A stretch of 64,000 nucleotides of DNA, from NCBI GenBank assembly GCA_024235695.1, contig JACKLX010000016.1, positions 32,998 through 96,997 of the forward strand, in the 5' to 3' direction. This DNA comes from Accumulibacter sp. (GTDB taxonomy: Bacteria; Pseudomonadota; Gammaproteobacteria; Burkholderiales; Rhodocyclaceae). Below are positions 1-8,784 of the stretch, in pieces (positions within the stretch are counted from its first letter, which is position 1; every line of letters begins with the position of its first letter). The position numbers and the translations under genes are program-made. The notes beneath the pieces are model-generated. The model was not told the origin of the DNA. It did no database searches and saw only the letters and a program-made list of their open reading frames with translations.

Positions 1-597
1 CACGAGGAGGCGCTGCATCGCCTGCCGCCGCTGCTCGACGCTCTGGCCATCGAACGGCCGCTACTGGTCGGCCACAGCGATGGCGCGTCGATCGCGCTGA
101 TCCACGCCGCAGCCTTTCCCGACCGGGTGGCAGGGCTGGTCGTCCTGGCGCCACATGCCTTCGTCGAGGCGAAGGCGCTCGCCGCCATCGTGCACGCCGG
201 CGAATCGTACGCTGGCGAGGCGAGCGGCGAGCGGCGACGGAAGCTGGCGCGCCACCATCGCGATGCCGATGCCGTCTTTGCTGCCTGGCATGACATCTGG
301 TTGGCTCCGGAATTCCGCGCCTGGGACATCCGCGACTGTCTGCCGGCGATCCGTTGCCCGTTGCTGGCTGTCCAGGGCGAAGACGATGAGTTCGCGACGA
401 TGCGCCAGATCGAGTGCATCGCCGAGGCCGTCAGCGATTCAGTCGTCGACCGGCGGGCCGACGTGGACCTGCTGAAGCTCGCCGATTGCCGGCATTCGCC
501 GCACCGCGACCAGCCGCTGGCGGTTCGCCAGGCGATCGTTCGTTTCGTCGATCGACTGGCTGCTGCCGGTGTTGGCGCGCTGCCTGGCGGTCGATGA
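1..597 (+). CDS. alpha/beta hydrolase, 5' end outside the window
   Basis: The reading frame is open from base 1 and ends at the TGA at 595-597, so about 198 C-terminal residues are present and the start lies upstream. The nucleophile elbow G-H-S-D-G is near residue 26 of the visible part. A GEDDEF segment near residue 127 could carry the catalytic acid, and the histidine in DCRHSPHRD near residue 164 completes a Ser-Asp-His triad. This is the alpha/beta hydrolase fold seen in esterases, lipases and C-C hydrolases; the substrate cannot be told. It is followed, tail to tail, by the superoxide dismutase gene 34 bases away. Confidence 0.8.
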   Translation, partial: HEEALHRLPPLLDALAIERPLLVGHSDGASIALIHAAAFPDRVAGLVVLAPHAFVEAKALAAIVHAGESYAGEASGERRRKLARHHRDADAVFAAWHDIWLAPEFRAWDIRDCLPAIRCPLLAVQGEDDEFATMRQIECIAEAVSDSVVDRRADVDLLKLADCRHSPHRDQPLAVRQAIVRFVDRLAAAGVGALPGGR

Positions 598-631
598 GCG
601 GTATCCGCGGTGTGGCGGACTTGCCCGGCGG

Positions 632-1153
632 TTAGCTGCCGATCACGCCGCAGGCGATGCGGGCGCCGCCGCCGCCGAGCGGCGCCGGGTTGTCGGAGTG
701 ATTGTCGCCGCCGGCGTGCACCATCAGCGCGCGCTTTGCCACGTCCGAAAGTTTCAGCCTTGGCGCCAGCACCGGGCTGCCGGCGCTGCCGTCGGCGGCG
801 ACGTAGAGTCCCGGCAGGTCGCCAAGATGCCCGTCACCCCATGGCTCGCCATGTCGCTTGCTGTCCTGCGGATCGAAATGCCCGCCCGCCGCCAGTGCGG
901 CAACGGCTGCCCCGTCCTTGTCGGCCGGCGCGCACGACGCGTTCTGGTGTACATGAAAGCCGTGCAGGCCCGGTGGCAGCCCCTTGAGGTCGGGATAGAA
1001 GGCGAGGCCGTACGGCGTTTCGACGATGCGGACCGTTCCGGCGGTGGCGCCGACGCCTTTGCCGTCAACGTGGTTCACGGTGACGGTTGTCTCCGCGGCG
1101 CTAGCCAGGACCGGGAATACGACGCAGGCGACAAAGGCAACTGAACGTTTCAT
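632..1153 (-). CDS. sodC: Cu/Zn superoxide dismutase precursor
   Basis: This 173-residue protein converts superoxide to peroxide and oxygen, almost certainly in the periplasm because residues 1-19 form a signal peptide ending in ASA. The copper ligands are visible in HGFHVHQ (residues 64-70), GGHFDP (H92) and [10 protein letters not shown] (H146). H101 and H109 lie in the zinc loop. Cys74 and Cys168 are placed to form the conserved disulfide, and the tail [12 protein letters not shown] is typical of the family. The frame stays open 56 codons further upstream, but ATG 1153 has a strong ribosome site (AAGGAGAGAG) and starts the signal peptide, so it is chosen. It stands alone, convergent with the hydrolase. 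Confidence 0.93.
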   Translation of the reverse strand: MKRSVAFVACVVFPVLASAAETTVTVNHVDGKGVGATAGTVRIVETPYGLAFYPDLKGLPPGLHGFHVHQNASCAPADKDGAAVAALAAGGHFDPQDSKRHGEPWGDGHLGDLPGLYVAADGSAGSPVLAPRLKLSDVAKRALMVHAGGDNHSDNPAPLGGGGARIACGVIGS

Positions 1154-1501
1154 GGCTCTCTCCTTGAATGGAACGGAACTGCAGGTCGGGGCCAACGACT
1201 GGTCGGCCTTCCTGGGGCGCCGGTAGGGGCCCGCTACGGGCTCGGCATCGGTACAGGGCTGTGCGCCGGAGCCGGCGGAGCGCTTGCCGCCGGCGAGCCA
1301 TTGCGAAGCCATGATAACCACTGGACCAAGGACAGGGCAAGGTCGCGCGGCGCGATGCCGGGGACCGGGCGGCTGAGCCGCCTTGCCGCCGCTCTTTCCA
1401 GGCTTGAGCGTGCCATGAACTGCCGATGGCAGGATCAGCGGCTGAGATCATCTTGCCGAGGCGTTTGGTGCGGAACGTGTCAAAGACCTTGAGACGCCAC
1501 A
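1154..1501. other. intergenic region upstream of sodC, no gene seen
   Basis: These 348 bases lie between the start of sodC and the stop of the NHL-repeat gene, both on the minus strand. Open frames here are antisense or out-of-frame extensions without recognisable domains or ribosome sites. No clear terminator or promoter was recognised. The sodC promoter should lie in its left part. Confidence 0.5.
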
Positions 1502-2356
1502 CTAATAGTCACCAGAGAGTCTGAGGATACGGCCGGTCTTCGTTTCGGCCACGTACAGGTTGCCAGTCGCGTCAAACGCCGGGTCGCGCGGTTCCGCCAG
1601 CCCTTCGAGCAGGGTGATCGTTGTTCCGTCCAGCCGAACCTTCGAGAGCTTCCCAACCTGCGGTTGGGCAACGTAGAGTTCCCCGGATGGCCCGATGGCC
1701 AAGCCGACCGGACGTTCGATGTCCGTCACCTTCTGCACTTTTCCGTCCCGACTTACCTTGACGATCCGGTTGCCCGTATTCTCATTGACGAAGACATCGC
1801 CGGCCCTTCCGAAGGCCAACCCGTGCGGCCAGGAGAGCCTGGACGCGATCACCCGCGTCATCTCGCGGCCCTTGAAAGCGATGACTCTTCCCCGGTGCAA
1901 CTCGCAGACCAGGAGATCGCCGTCGGGACTGAAATCCAGGTCCACTGGAAATTCCACGTCGCCGATGTAGGTCGACACGGCTCCGGCAGGGGAGATCTGT
2001 GCCACGCGGTTCGCGCCGCTGTCTGCAACGTAGAGGTTGCCGTGTGCATCGATTGCCAGGTCGTGTGGGTCGGTGAACCCGTTGGCCACCTGCGTCACCC
2101 TGCCGTCGGGAGTCACTGCTGCAATGCTGCCACCGGCTTGTTCCGTTACATAGAGTGTGCCTGACGGACCAAAGACCAGACCGCGGGGCCCCGCCAAGCC
2201 GGCCGCAACGACCACATAGGTCACGTTTGAGCTCGGTTGGAGGACCACAGGCCGCTTATCCGATGCTTCCGCCTCAGCCGCGTTTCCCGCCCCAGCACTG
2301 GCAAGAGACGTTACCATCACCAGGAATGCTGCTGACTGCCGGATACTGACGTTCAT
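1502..2356 (-). CDS. secreted NHL-repeat beta-propeller protein
   Basis: The 284-residue product starts with a signal peptide (residues 1 to about 26, ending AGNAAEA). Then come about six repeats of roughly 40 residues built on the pattern G-L-x-F/Y-x-P-x-G-x-L-Y-V-T/A-E/D, as in PRGLVFGPSGTLYVTE and PVGLAIGPSGELYVAQ. That is the NHL/SMP-30/Vgb type of six-bladed beta-propeller, here filling the whole mature protein. Such proteins may be lactonases (streptogramin lyase-like) or binding scaffolds; no catalytic residue set decides between these. ATG 2356 is supported by GAGGAG about eight bases upstream. No operon partner is close. Confidence 0.82.
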   Translation of the reverse strand: MNVSIRQSAAFLVMVTSLASAGAGNAAEAEASDKRPVVLQPSSNVTYVVVAAGLAGPRGLVFGPSGTLYVTEQAGGSIAAVTPDGRVTQVANGFTDPHDLAIDAHGNLYVADSGANRVAQISPAGAVSTYIGDVEFPVDLDFSPDGDLLVCELHRGRVIAFKGREMTRVIASRLSWPHGLAFGRAGDVFVNENTGNRIVKVSRDGKVQKVTDIERPVGLAIGPSGELYVAQPQVGKLSKVRLDGTTITLLEGLAEPRDPAFDATGNLYVAETKTGRILRLSGDY

Positions 2357-2738
2357 ATCGCATACTCCTCAGGACTACCGTGAAAGTCGCGGGCGCGACT
2401 CACAAATCTCCCTTCGCCGTTGCCCGTGAGGGGTCGGGCAGTGAGGTGGGGAATTCAGGGAGAATGCTTCCTGCCCGTCGAGTGATTCCGACATGCAGGC
2501 CGGAATGCACACGGCAATCGCCGGGAGCGGTCACAGCTTTAATGATCCGGGCTGTCTCGACAGTTCATGGCCGTCTGGGCGACGAAGCGGTAGGGATGTA
2601 CGTGTTTCGGTCGAGTTCCACCTGTGCGCCTATGACTCTCCGACCGCGATCAACGGTCTTGGTTCGGCTGCTTGTTACCGTCCTTGCCGCGTAGGTTGCA
2701 GCGGCCGACTCGCCCGTTGCTCGACAAGGGTCGAGCAT
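2357..2738. other. intergenic region, no gene seen
   Basis: These 382 bases separate the NHL protein start from the pirin stop. The frames found here have no ribosome sites and no recognisable family. The strand carrying the NHL gene should have its promoter in the left part. No hairpin with a T-run was seen. Confidence 0.45.
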
Positions 2739-3653
<915 letters not shown>

Positions 3654-3739
3654 CGCGCACCTCCTCTCTGTTGACTGGTCGCTGCTATCCGGCGGCCGCG
3701 GTGGTCCTGGCGAGCGGACGCTTCGCCAGCCCATTGGCC

Positions 3740-4528
3740 TTATTGCAGGCCGCTCGCCGGCAGCAGTCGCGACGCCGGGTCCTGCCGGTAGAAGATGGCG
3801 AACTGCTCGTAGAGCGCCGGATACTGCGCCCGCAGCAGTTCCGGCGTTTCGAAGAACGCTTCGCTCATCACCGCGAAGAATTCACCCGGACTCTCGGCCG
3901 CATAAGGATCGAACAGCGTCTCCGGCCCGCCGGCTTCGGCTTCGTCGACCTGTGCGCAGAAATCATCATAGCTGGCGTGCAGCACGTCTTGCCAGTCGGC
4001 GCGCGAGATTTCCGGCGGCAGCGCCGGAATGCCGTTCGCTTCGCCACTGAGCATGTCCAGCTTGTGCGCGAACTCGTGAATGACGACGTTGTAGCCGGCG
4101 CCGGCCATCTGGGCGTCGCGCCAGGAGATCAGCAGCGGTCCTCCCTCCCAGGCTTCGCCCGAGGCGAGTTCGTCGTACTCGTGGACGACGCCGAATTCAT
4201 CCTCGACGCTGCGCGGGATGACGAACTCGTCGGGGTAAACGACGATCCCGACCCAGCCGCGATAGTAGTCGAGACCGAGTTCGAGGATCGGCAGGCAGCC
4301 CTGCGCGGCGATCGACACGCACATCGGGTCATCGAGTTCGAGTCCGCCGGCGGCCGTGAACTCCTTCTCGGCAAGGAAGCCCTCGGTCAGCGCGCGCAGG
4401 CGCTGCTGCTGGTCGTCGGAGAGCGCGCCGAGGAAGGGCATGGTGGTGATCAGCCGGTCCCACAAGGCATCGGGTAGCGGTGCCGTTTCCGGCTTTCGCC
4501 GCAACCAGCCGATCAGCTTGCCGATCAT
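3740..4528 (-). CDS. mtfA: MtfA-type zinc peptidase (M90 family)
   Basis: The protein has 262 residues, the usual length for MtfA. The zinc motif HEFAHKLD is at residues 151-158, and the third ligand probably lies in the glutamate-rich stretch ESPGEFFAVMSEAFFE near residue 212. In E. coli MtfA is a cytosolic aminopeptidase that binds the regulator Mlc and so affects glucose PTS control; whether an Mlc exists here is unknown. Its ATG overlaps the TGA of the upstream transporter gene by four bases, so the two are translationally coupled. Confidence 0.88.
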   Translation of the reverse strand: MIGKLIGWLRRKPETAPLPDALWDRLITTMPFLGALSDDQQQRLRALTEGFLAEKEFTAAGGLELDDPMCVSIAAQGCLPILELGLDYYRGWVGIVVYPDEFVIPRSVEDEFGVVHEYDELASGEAWEGGPLLISWRDAQMAGAGYNVVIHEFAHKLDMLSGEANGIPALPPEISRADWQDVLHASYDDFCAQVDEAEAGGPETLFDPYAAESPGEFFAVMSEAFFETPELLRAQYPALYEQFAIFYRQDPASRLLPASGLQ

Positions 4529-5430
4529 GCGCTTGTCGCCGGTGCCGGCGCGGCGGTGGTCAGGTAGATGCCGGCGAAGATCAGGACGATGCCCAGATAA
4601 TGGTAGCCGTGTGGAATCTCGGCGAGGAAGATCGCCGCCAGGATGGTACCGAAGACCGGCATCAGGTGGATGAACAGGCTGGCCTTGCTGGCGCCGACTT
4701 CACCGACCGCGCGGTTGTAGAAGACATAGCCAAGAAAACCCGGAAAGATTCCGGTATAGGCGATGCCGGCGAGCGAACTGGCCGAGACGTGGATGATCCT
4801 GCCCTGGGCGATCTCCCAGGCGTACGCCGGAGCGAGAGCGAGCAGGCCGACGACGATCAAGGCCGCGAGCAGCAGCATCGGGTCGATACCGGCGGGTCGC
4901 CACTGCAGGCCGATGGTGTACAGCGCCCAGGTGAATACCGCCGCCAGCATCCACAGGTCGCCGACGTTCAGGCCGAGATTGGCCAGCGTCTGGACGTTGC
5001 CACGGCCGACGATGATCATGACGCCGAACAAGGAGATCAGGACGCCTAGCCATTCGATGGCGCGCAGGTGCTTCTTGAGGAAGGCCCACGACAGGGCCAT
5101 GGTGGCAATCGGGATGAACGAATTGAGCAGGACGGCATTGGTCGCTGCGGTGTAGTTCAGCGCCAGGTAAGCGAGCGTATTGTAGCCGGCGACGCCGAGC
5201 AGGCCAAGGACCACCACCGGCTTCCAGCCGCGCCGCAGCAATGGCCATTGCGCACGCAGATGGGGCAGGGCGAGCGGCAGCACCAGCAGCAGGGCGATCG
5301 CCCAGCGCCAGAAAGCGAGCGAGAGGGGCGGCACCTGCTCACGGATCGCGCGGCCGAGCACCATGTTGCCTGACCAGAACAGGACGGTCAGCGCAAGCAG
5401 CAGATAGGGGTGTTGCAGGCGGTCGAGCAT
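4525..5430 (-). CDS. EamA-family (DMT) transporter
   Basis: This 301-residue inner-membrane protein shows about ten hydrophobic segments in two EamA repeats of five. The first repeat begins LLALTVLFWSGNMVLGRAI, the usual N-terminal segment of the family, and the second starts near GDLWMLAAVFTWALYTIGL. Members export amino acids or other metabolites, or have unknown substrates. Its stop codon overlaps the start of mtfA (ATGA). The start region overlaps the upstream, unused part of the relA frame on the other strand, so the two genes diverge from a very short interval. Confidence 0.87.
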   Translation of the reverse strand: MLDRLQHPYLLLALTVLFWSGNMVLGRAIREQVPPLSLAFWRWAIALLLVLPLALPHLRAQWPLLRRGWKPVVVLGLLGVAGYNTLAYLALNYTAATNAVLLNSFIPIATMALSWAFLKKHLRAIEWLGVLISLFGVMIIVGRGNVQTLANLGLNVGDLWMLAAVFTWALYTIGLQWRPAGIDPMLLLAALIVVGLLALAPAYAWEIAQGRIIHVSASSLAGIAYTGIFPGFLGYVFYNRAVGEVGASKASLFIHLMPVFGTILAAIFLAEIPHGYHYLGIVLIFAGIYLTTAAPAPATSA

Positions 5431-5496
5431 TGGTCGCGGGCGGCTGGCAAAGGCGCATTATGCCTGATGCTCGGTCGCGTCCATTATAATGAGCTA

Positions 5497-7722
5497 ATGG
5501 TCTCGGTCATCCACTCGGTCGCCGCCCAGAGCGACCTCGAACACTCCTGCTTGACGCTTGCCGAGGGCCTGACGCCTGCCGACAGCGAACGCTTGCGACG
5601 GGCAGTCGACTTCGTCGAGCCCTTCTACGGCGATCGTCGGCTGGGCAGCGGTGAAGGCGTCTGGGGCCACGCGCTGGGGATGGCGCTGATCGTCGCCGGG
5701 CTCCGGCTCGACACCGATTCCCGGCTGGCGGCGCTGCTCTTCGCCGTGCCGGCGCAGCAGGAACACGGCCTGACCTTGATCGAGAAGCAGTTCGGGCGCA
5801 GTGTCGCACATCTGGTCGACGGCATTTCGCGGCTCAACCGCGTGCGTCCGATCACCCGCGGTTTTGTCGCCCATTCGGTAGACAGCAGCGACAAGAAGCC
5901 ACAGGAGATGAAGGCGCAGATCGAGGTGCTGCGCAAGATGTTGCTGGCGATGGTCGAGGATATCCGCGTCGTCTTGCTGCGTCTTGCCTCTCGCACTCAG
6001 ACCCTGCGCTACTATGCCGACGAGCCGGACGAGTTGCGTGTGCCGGTGGCGCGCGAAACGCTGGAACTGTACTCGCCGCTGGCCAACCGGCTGGGCGTCT
6101 GGGAACTGAAGTGGGAGCTCGAGGACCTTTCCTTTCGCTTCATGCATCCGGCGATCTACAAGGACATTGCCCAGCACCTCGACGAGAAGCGAACCGAGCG
6201 CGAGCAGTTCATCAGCGAAGCCGTCGCGCTGCTGCGGCGGGAGCTGGCCGCCGCCGGCATCGGCGACGCCGAGGTCTACGGCCGACCCAAGCACATCTAC
6301 AGCATCTGGAACAAGATGCGCAAGAAGGACGTCGCTTTTGCCGAGGTCTACGACGTGCGCGCGCTGCGGGTGATGGTTGATCAGGTCAAGGACTGCTATA
6401 CGGCGCTGGGCATCGTTCACCACATCTGGTCGCCGATCGCCAGCGAGTTCGACGATTACATCGCTCATCCGAAAGGCAACGACTATCGCTCGTTGCACAC
6501 CGCCGTGCATTGCCCCGACGGACGGGCGCTCGAGGTGCAGATCCGGACCCGCGAGATGCACCGTCACGCCGAGCTCGGGGTGGCCGCGCACTGGCGTTAC
6601 AAGGAAGGCAGCAAGGCCAGTGCGGAAGACCGTTACGACGAGAAGATCGCCTGGCTGCGGCAGTTGCTGAGCTGGCGGGACGAGGCGGTCGATTCGTCGG
6701 ACTGGGTCAGGCATTACAAGCAGGCCGCTTTCGACGAGACGCTTTACATCCTGACGCCACAGGGCCGGGTGGTCGACCTGCCGCGGGGAGCGACACCGGT
6801 CGATTTCGCCTACCGGGTGCATACCGATATCGGCCATCGCTGTCGCGGTGCCAAGGTGGACGGCGCGCTGGTGCCGCTGAACACGCAGCTCACCACCGGT
6901 CAGCGTGTCGAGATCATCCTCGCCAAGCGCGGTGGTCCGTCGCGCGACTGGCTCAATCCCGCGCTCGGCTACGTGTTCACCCATCGCTCGCGGGCCAAGG
7001 TCCGGCAGTGGTTCGCCAGTCTGGCGCTCGAGGACATGCTCGCCGAAGGGCGCGCCGTGGTCAGCCGCGAGATTCAGCGGCTGGGCCAGTCCGGGATCAG
7101 TCTCGACGAGCTTTCGGCACGGTTGGGCTTTGCGCGCAGCGAGGACCTGTTCATCGCCGTCGCCCGCGCCAAGCTGAGCATGCGCCAGTTGCAGGTGGCG
7201 GTGCGTGGCGGCGAGAGCGCGGCCGAAGAGGAGGAAGTCAGCGAGTTGCCGGTATCCAGGCTGCGGCCGAGCGACGAGTCCGAGAAGGGCATCCTGATCG
7301 TCGGCATCGATCGTCTGCTGACCCAGCTTGCCGGCTGCTGCAAACCGGTGCCACCCGACGCCATCGTCGGCTTCGTTACCCGTGGCAAGGGGGTTTCGGT
7401 GCATCGTGCCGACTGCAGCAACTTCGCGAACATGCAGGCGATGCATCCCGAACGGGTGATCGAAACGAGCTGGGGTGGCGGCCCGGAGGGCATCTTCGCG
7501 GTCGACATCGCGATCGACGCGCACGATCGTCAGGGGCTGCTGCGTGACGTTTCCGACGTGCTCGCGCGTGAAAAGATCAACGTCATCGCGGTCAATACGC
7601 AGTCCAGGCAGGGCAATGCGCACATGCGCTTCACTGCCGAAGTCGGCAGCATTGCACAGCTCGACCGCACCCTGAGCCTACTGCACGGCGTCGAGGGCGT
7701 CGTCGGCGTGCGCCGCGCCTGA
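5497..7722 (+). CDS. relA: RelA-type (p)ppGpp synthetase
   Basis: The 741-residue product has the order degenerate HD hydrolase domain (about 40-190), RelA_SpoT synthetase (about 230-350), TGS (about 410-475), a central region with the CC cysteines of LAGCCKPV, and a C-terminal ACT domain (about 660-740). The HD motif that SpoT uses for hydrolysis is replaced (LLFAVPAQQEH), and the synthetase carries EFDD at residues 317-320 instead of RFKD. Both mark a synthesis-only RelA responding to uncharged tRNA on the ribosome. ATG 5497 is chosen as the first codon of conserved sequence; ATG 5467 is an alternative. A perfect TATAAT at 5485-5490 lies only seven bases before ATG 5497, with no good -35, so start and promoter deserve mapping. 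Confidence 0.93.
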   Translation: MVSVIHSVAAQSDLEHSCLTLAEGLTPADSERLRRAVDFVEPFYGDRRLGSGEGVWGHALGMALIVAGLRLDTDSRLAALLFAVPAQQEHGLTLIEKQFGRSVAHLVDGISRLNRVRPITRGFVAHSVDSSDKKPQEMKAQIEVLRKMLLAMVEDIRVVLLRLASRTQTLRYYADEPDELRVPVARETLELYSPLANRLGVWELKWELEDLSFRFMHPAIYKDIAQHLDEKRTEREQFISEAVALLRRELAAAGIGDAEVYGRPKHIYSIWNKMRKKDVAFAEVYDVRALRVMVDQVKDCYTALGIVHHIWSPIASEFDDYIAHPKGNDYRSLHTAVHCPDGRALEVQIRTREMHRHAELGVAAHWRYKEGSKASAEDRYDEKIAWLRQLLSWRDEAVDSSDWVRHYKQAAFDETLYILTPQGRVVDLPRGATPVDFAYRVHTDIGHRCRGAKVDGALVPLNTQLTTGQRVEIILAKRGGPSRDWLNPALGYVFTHRSRAKVRQWFASLALEDMLAEGRAVVSREIQRLGQSGISLDELSARLGFARSEDLFIAVARAKLSMRQLQVAVRGGESAAEEEEVSELPVSRLRPSDESEKGILIVGIDRLLTQLAGCCKPVPPDAIVGFVTRGKGVSVHRADCSNFANMQAMHPERVIETSWGGGPEGIFAVDIAIDAHDRQGLLRDVSDVLAREKINVIAVNTQSRQGNAHMRFTAEVGSIAQLDRTLSLLHGVEGVVGVRRA

Positions 7723-7839
7723 GCGCCGGGGCGCCGGCTGGCGATGTTGTGCAGGTACGGCACCGCCGCTGGCTTGTCGCCGGAGCGGCGGCTCGCGACG
7801 ACCGTCGGCCGCCGGCGCGCGGTCGGTGAGCGCCGGCGG

Positions 7840-8718
7840 TCAGCGTGCGGCGACCAGCACGTCGCAGCGTGCCTGCGGCAGCACCCGCTTGGTGACGCTG
7901 CCGAGCAGCAGTTCCTCGGCCATGCCGACGCCGTGTTTGCCGAGAACGATCAGGTCGGCGCTCTGTTCTTCTTCCTGTTCCAGGATGCCGAGTGCGGCGT
8001 CGCCGTGGATCAACAGCGGTCGCCACCGCGAGGCGGCGATCTGGGCATCGGCGGCGGCCTGTTGAAGGTGGAGCAGCGCTTCTTGCTGGGCCTTGCTGCG
8101 GTAGCGCTGGATCAGCTCCTCGTTGACGCCGGAAATGCGCATCTTGCCCTCGAAGCGCGCTTCGTAGGCGTGCAGGAGAATCAGCTCTGCCTGCGGCGCG
8201 ACCGTCATCGCCAGACGGATTGCCCGCAGCGACCAGGGCGAGAAATCGATTGGCACGATGACGCGTCGGTAGGCTTCGCGGGGCGCCTGTCTGACCAGCA
8301 GGATCGGCCGCAGGGTTACCCGCAGCAAGCGCTCTGCCGTCGCCCCGAGCAGCCAGTGGCGCATGAAGCCGGCACCGCGCGTGCCGACGATCAGCAGTGT
8401 CGCGTCGAGCAGATCTGCCTGTCTGCCGATACTTTCCATCACCTCTCCTTCAAGCAGATGCTGGCCGGCGCTGACGCCGAGCGGTTCGCCGATTTCGGCT
8501 GCGAGCAGCGACAGCGCCTCGCGCGCCTGCGCGCGGATCTGTTCCTGCACAGCCTGGCCATCATCGTCGAACAGGTGCAACAGCTCGGCCAGCGCCCGCC
8601 TTTCCAGAACGTGTGCGAGCACCAGCCGCGCGCCGGTTTGCCGGGCCAGCATGGCGGCCCGCTGGGCAGCATGGCGCGACGGCGCCGAAAGGTCAGTGGC
8701 GACAAGCAGACTGTTCAT
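7840..8718 (-). CDS. universal stress protein with two Usp domains
   Basis: The 292-residue protein contains two UspA domains in tandem. Each ends in the ATP-binding glycine pattern G-x2-G-x9-G-S/T: GTRGAGFMRHWLLGATAERL in the first and GKHGVGMAEELLLGSVTKRV in the second. The frame is open 16 codons upstream, but ATG 8718 has GGAGG seven bases before it and begins the typical MNSLLVATDLS strand. Such proteins help survival under energy or redox stress. The P-type ATPase gene upstream on the same strand ends about 70 bases away, so both may share a transcript. Confidence 0.9.
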   Translation of the reverse strand: MNSLLVATDLSAPSRHAAQRAAMLARQTGARLVLAHVLERRALAELLHLFDDDGQAVQEQIRAQAREALSLLAAEIGEPLGVSAGQHLLEGEVMESIGRQADLLDATLLIVGTRGAGFMRHWLLGATAERLLRVTLRPILLVRQAPREAYRRVIVPIDFSPWSLRAIRLAMTVAPQAELILLHAYEARFEGKMRISGVNEELIQRYRSKAQQEALLHLQQAAADAQIAASRWRPLLIHGDAALGILEQEEEQSADLIVLGKHGVGMAEELLLGSVTKRVLPQARCDVLVAAR

Positions 8719-8784
8719 GAGGTGTCCTCCGGGTAGTTGAGTGCTTCGGTAATCTTCGCGAGACATGCCTGGCAGCGGCCGGGT

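Noticed and set aside
5494-7623. 709-codon minus-strand frame
   Set aside because: It is the antisense of relA with no recognisable motif or ribosome site.
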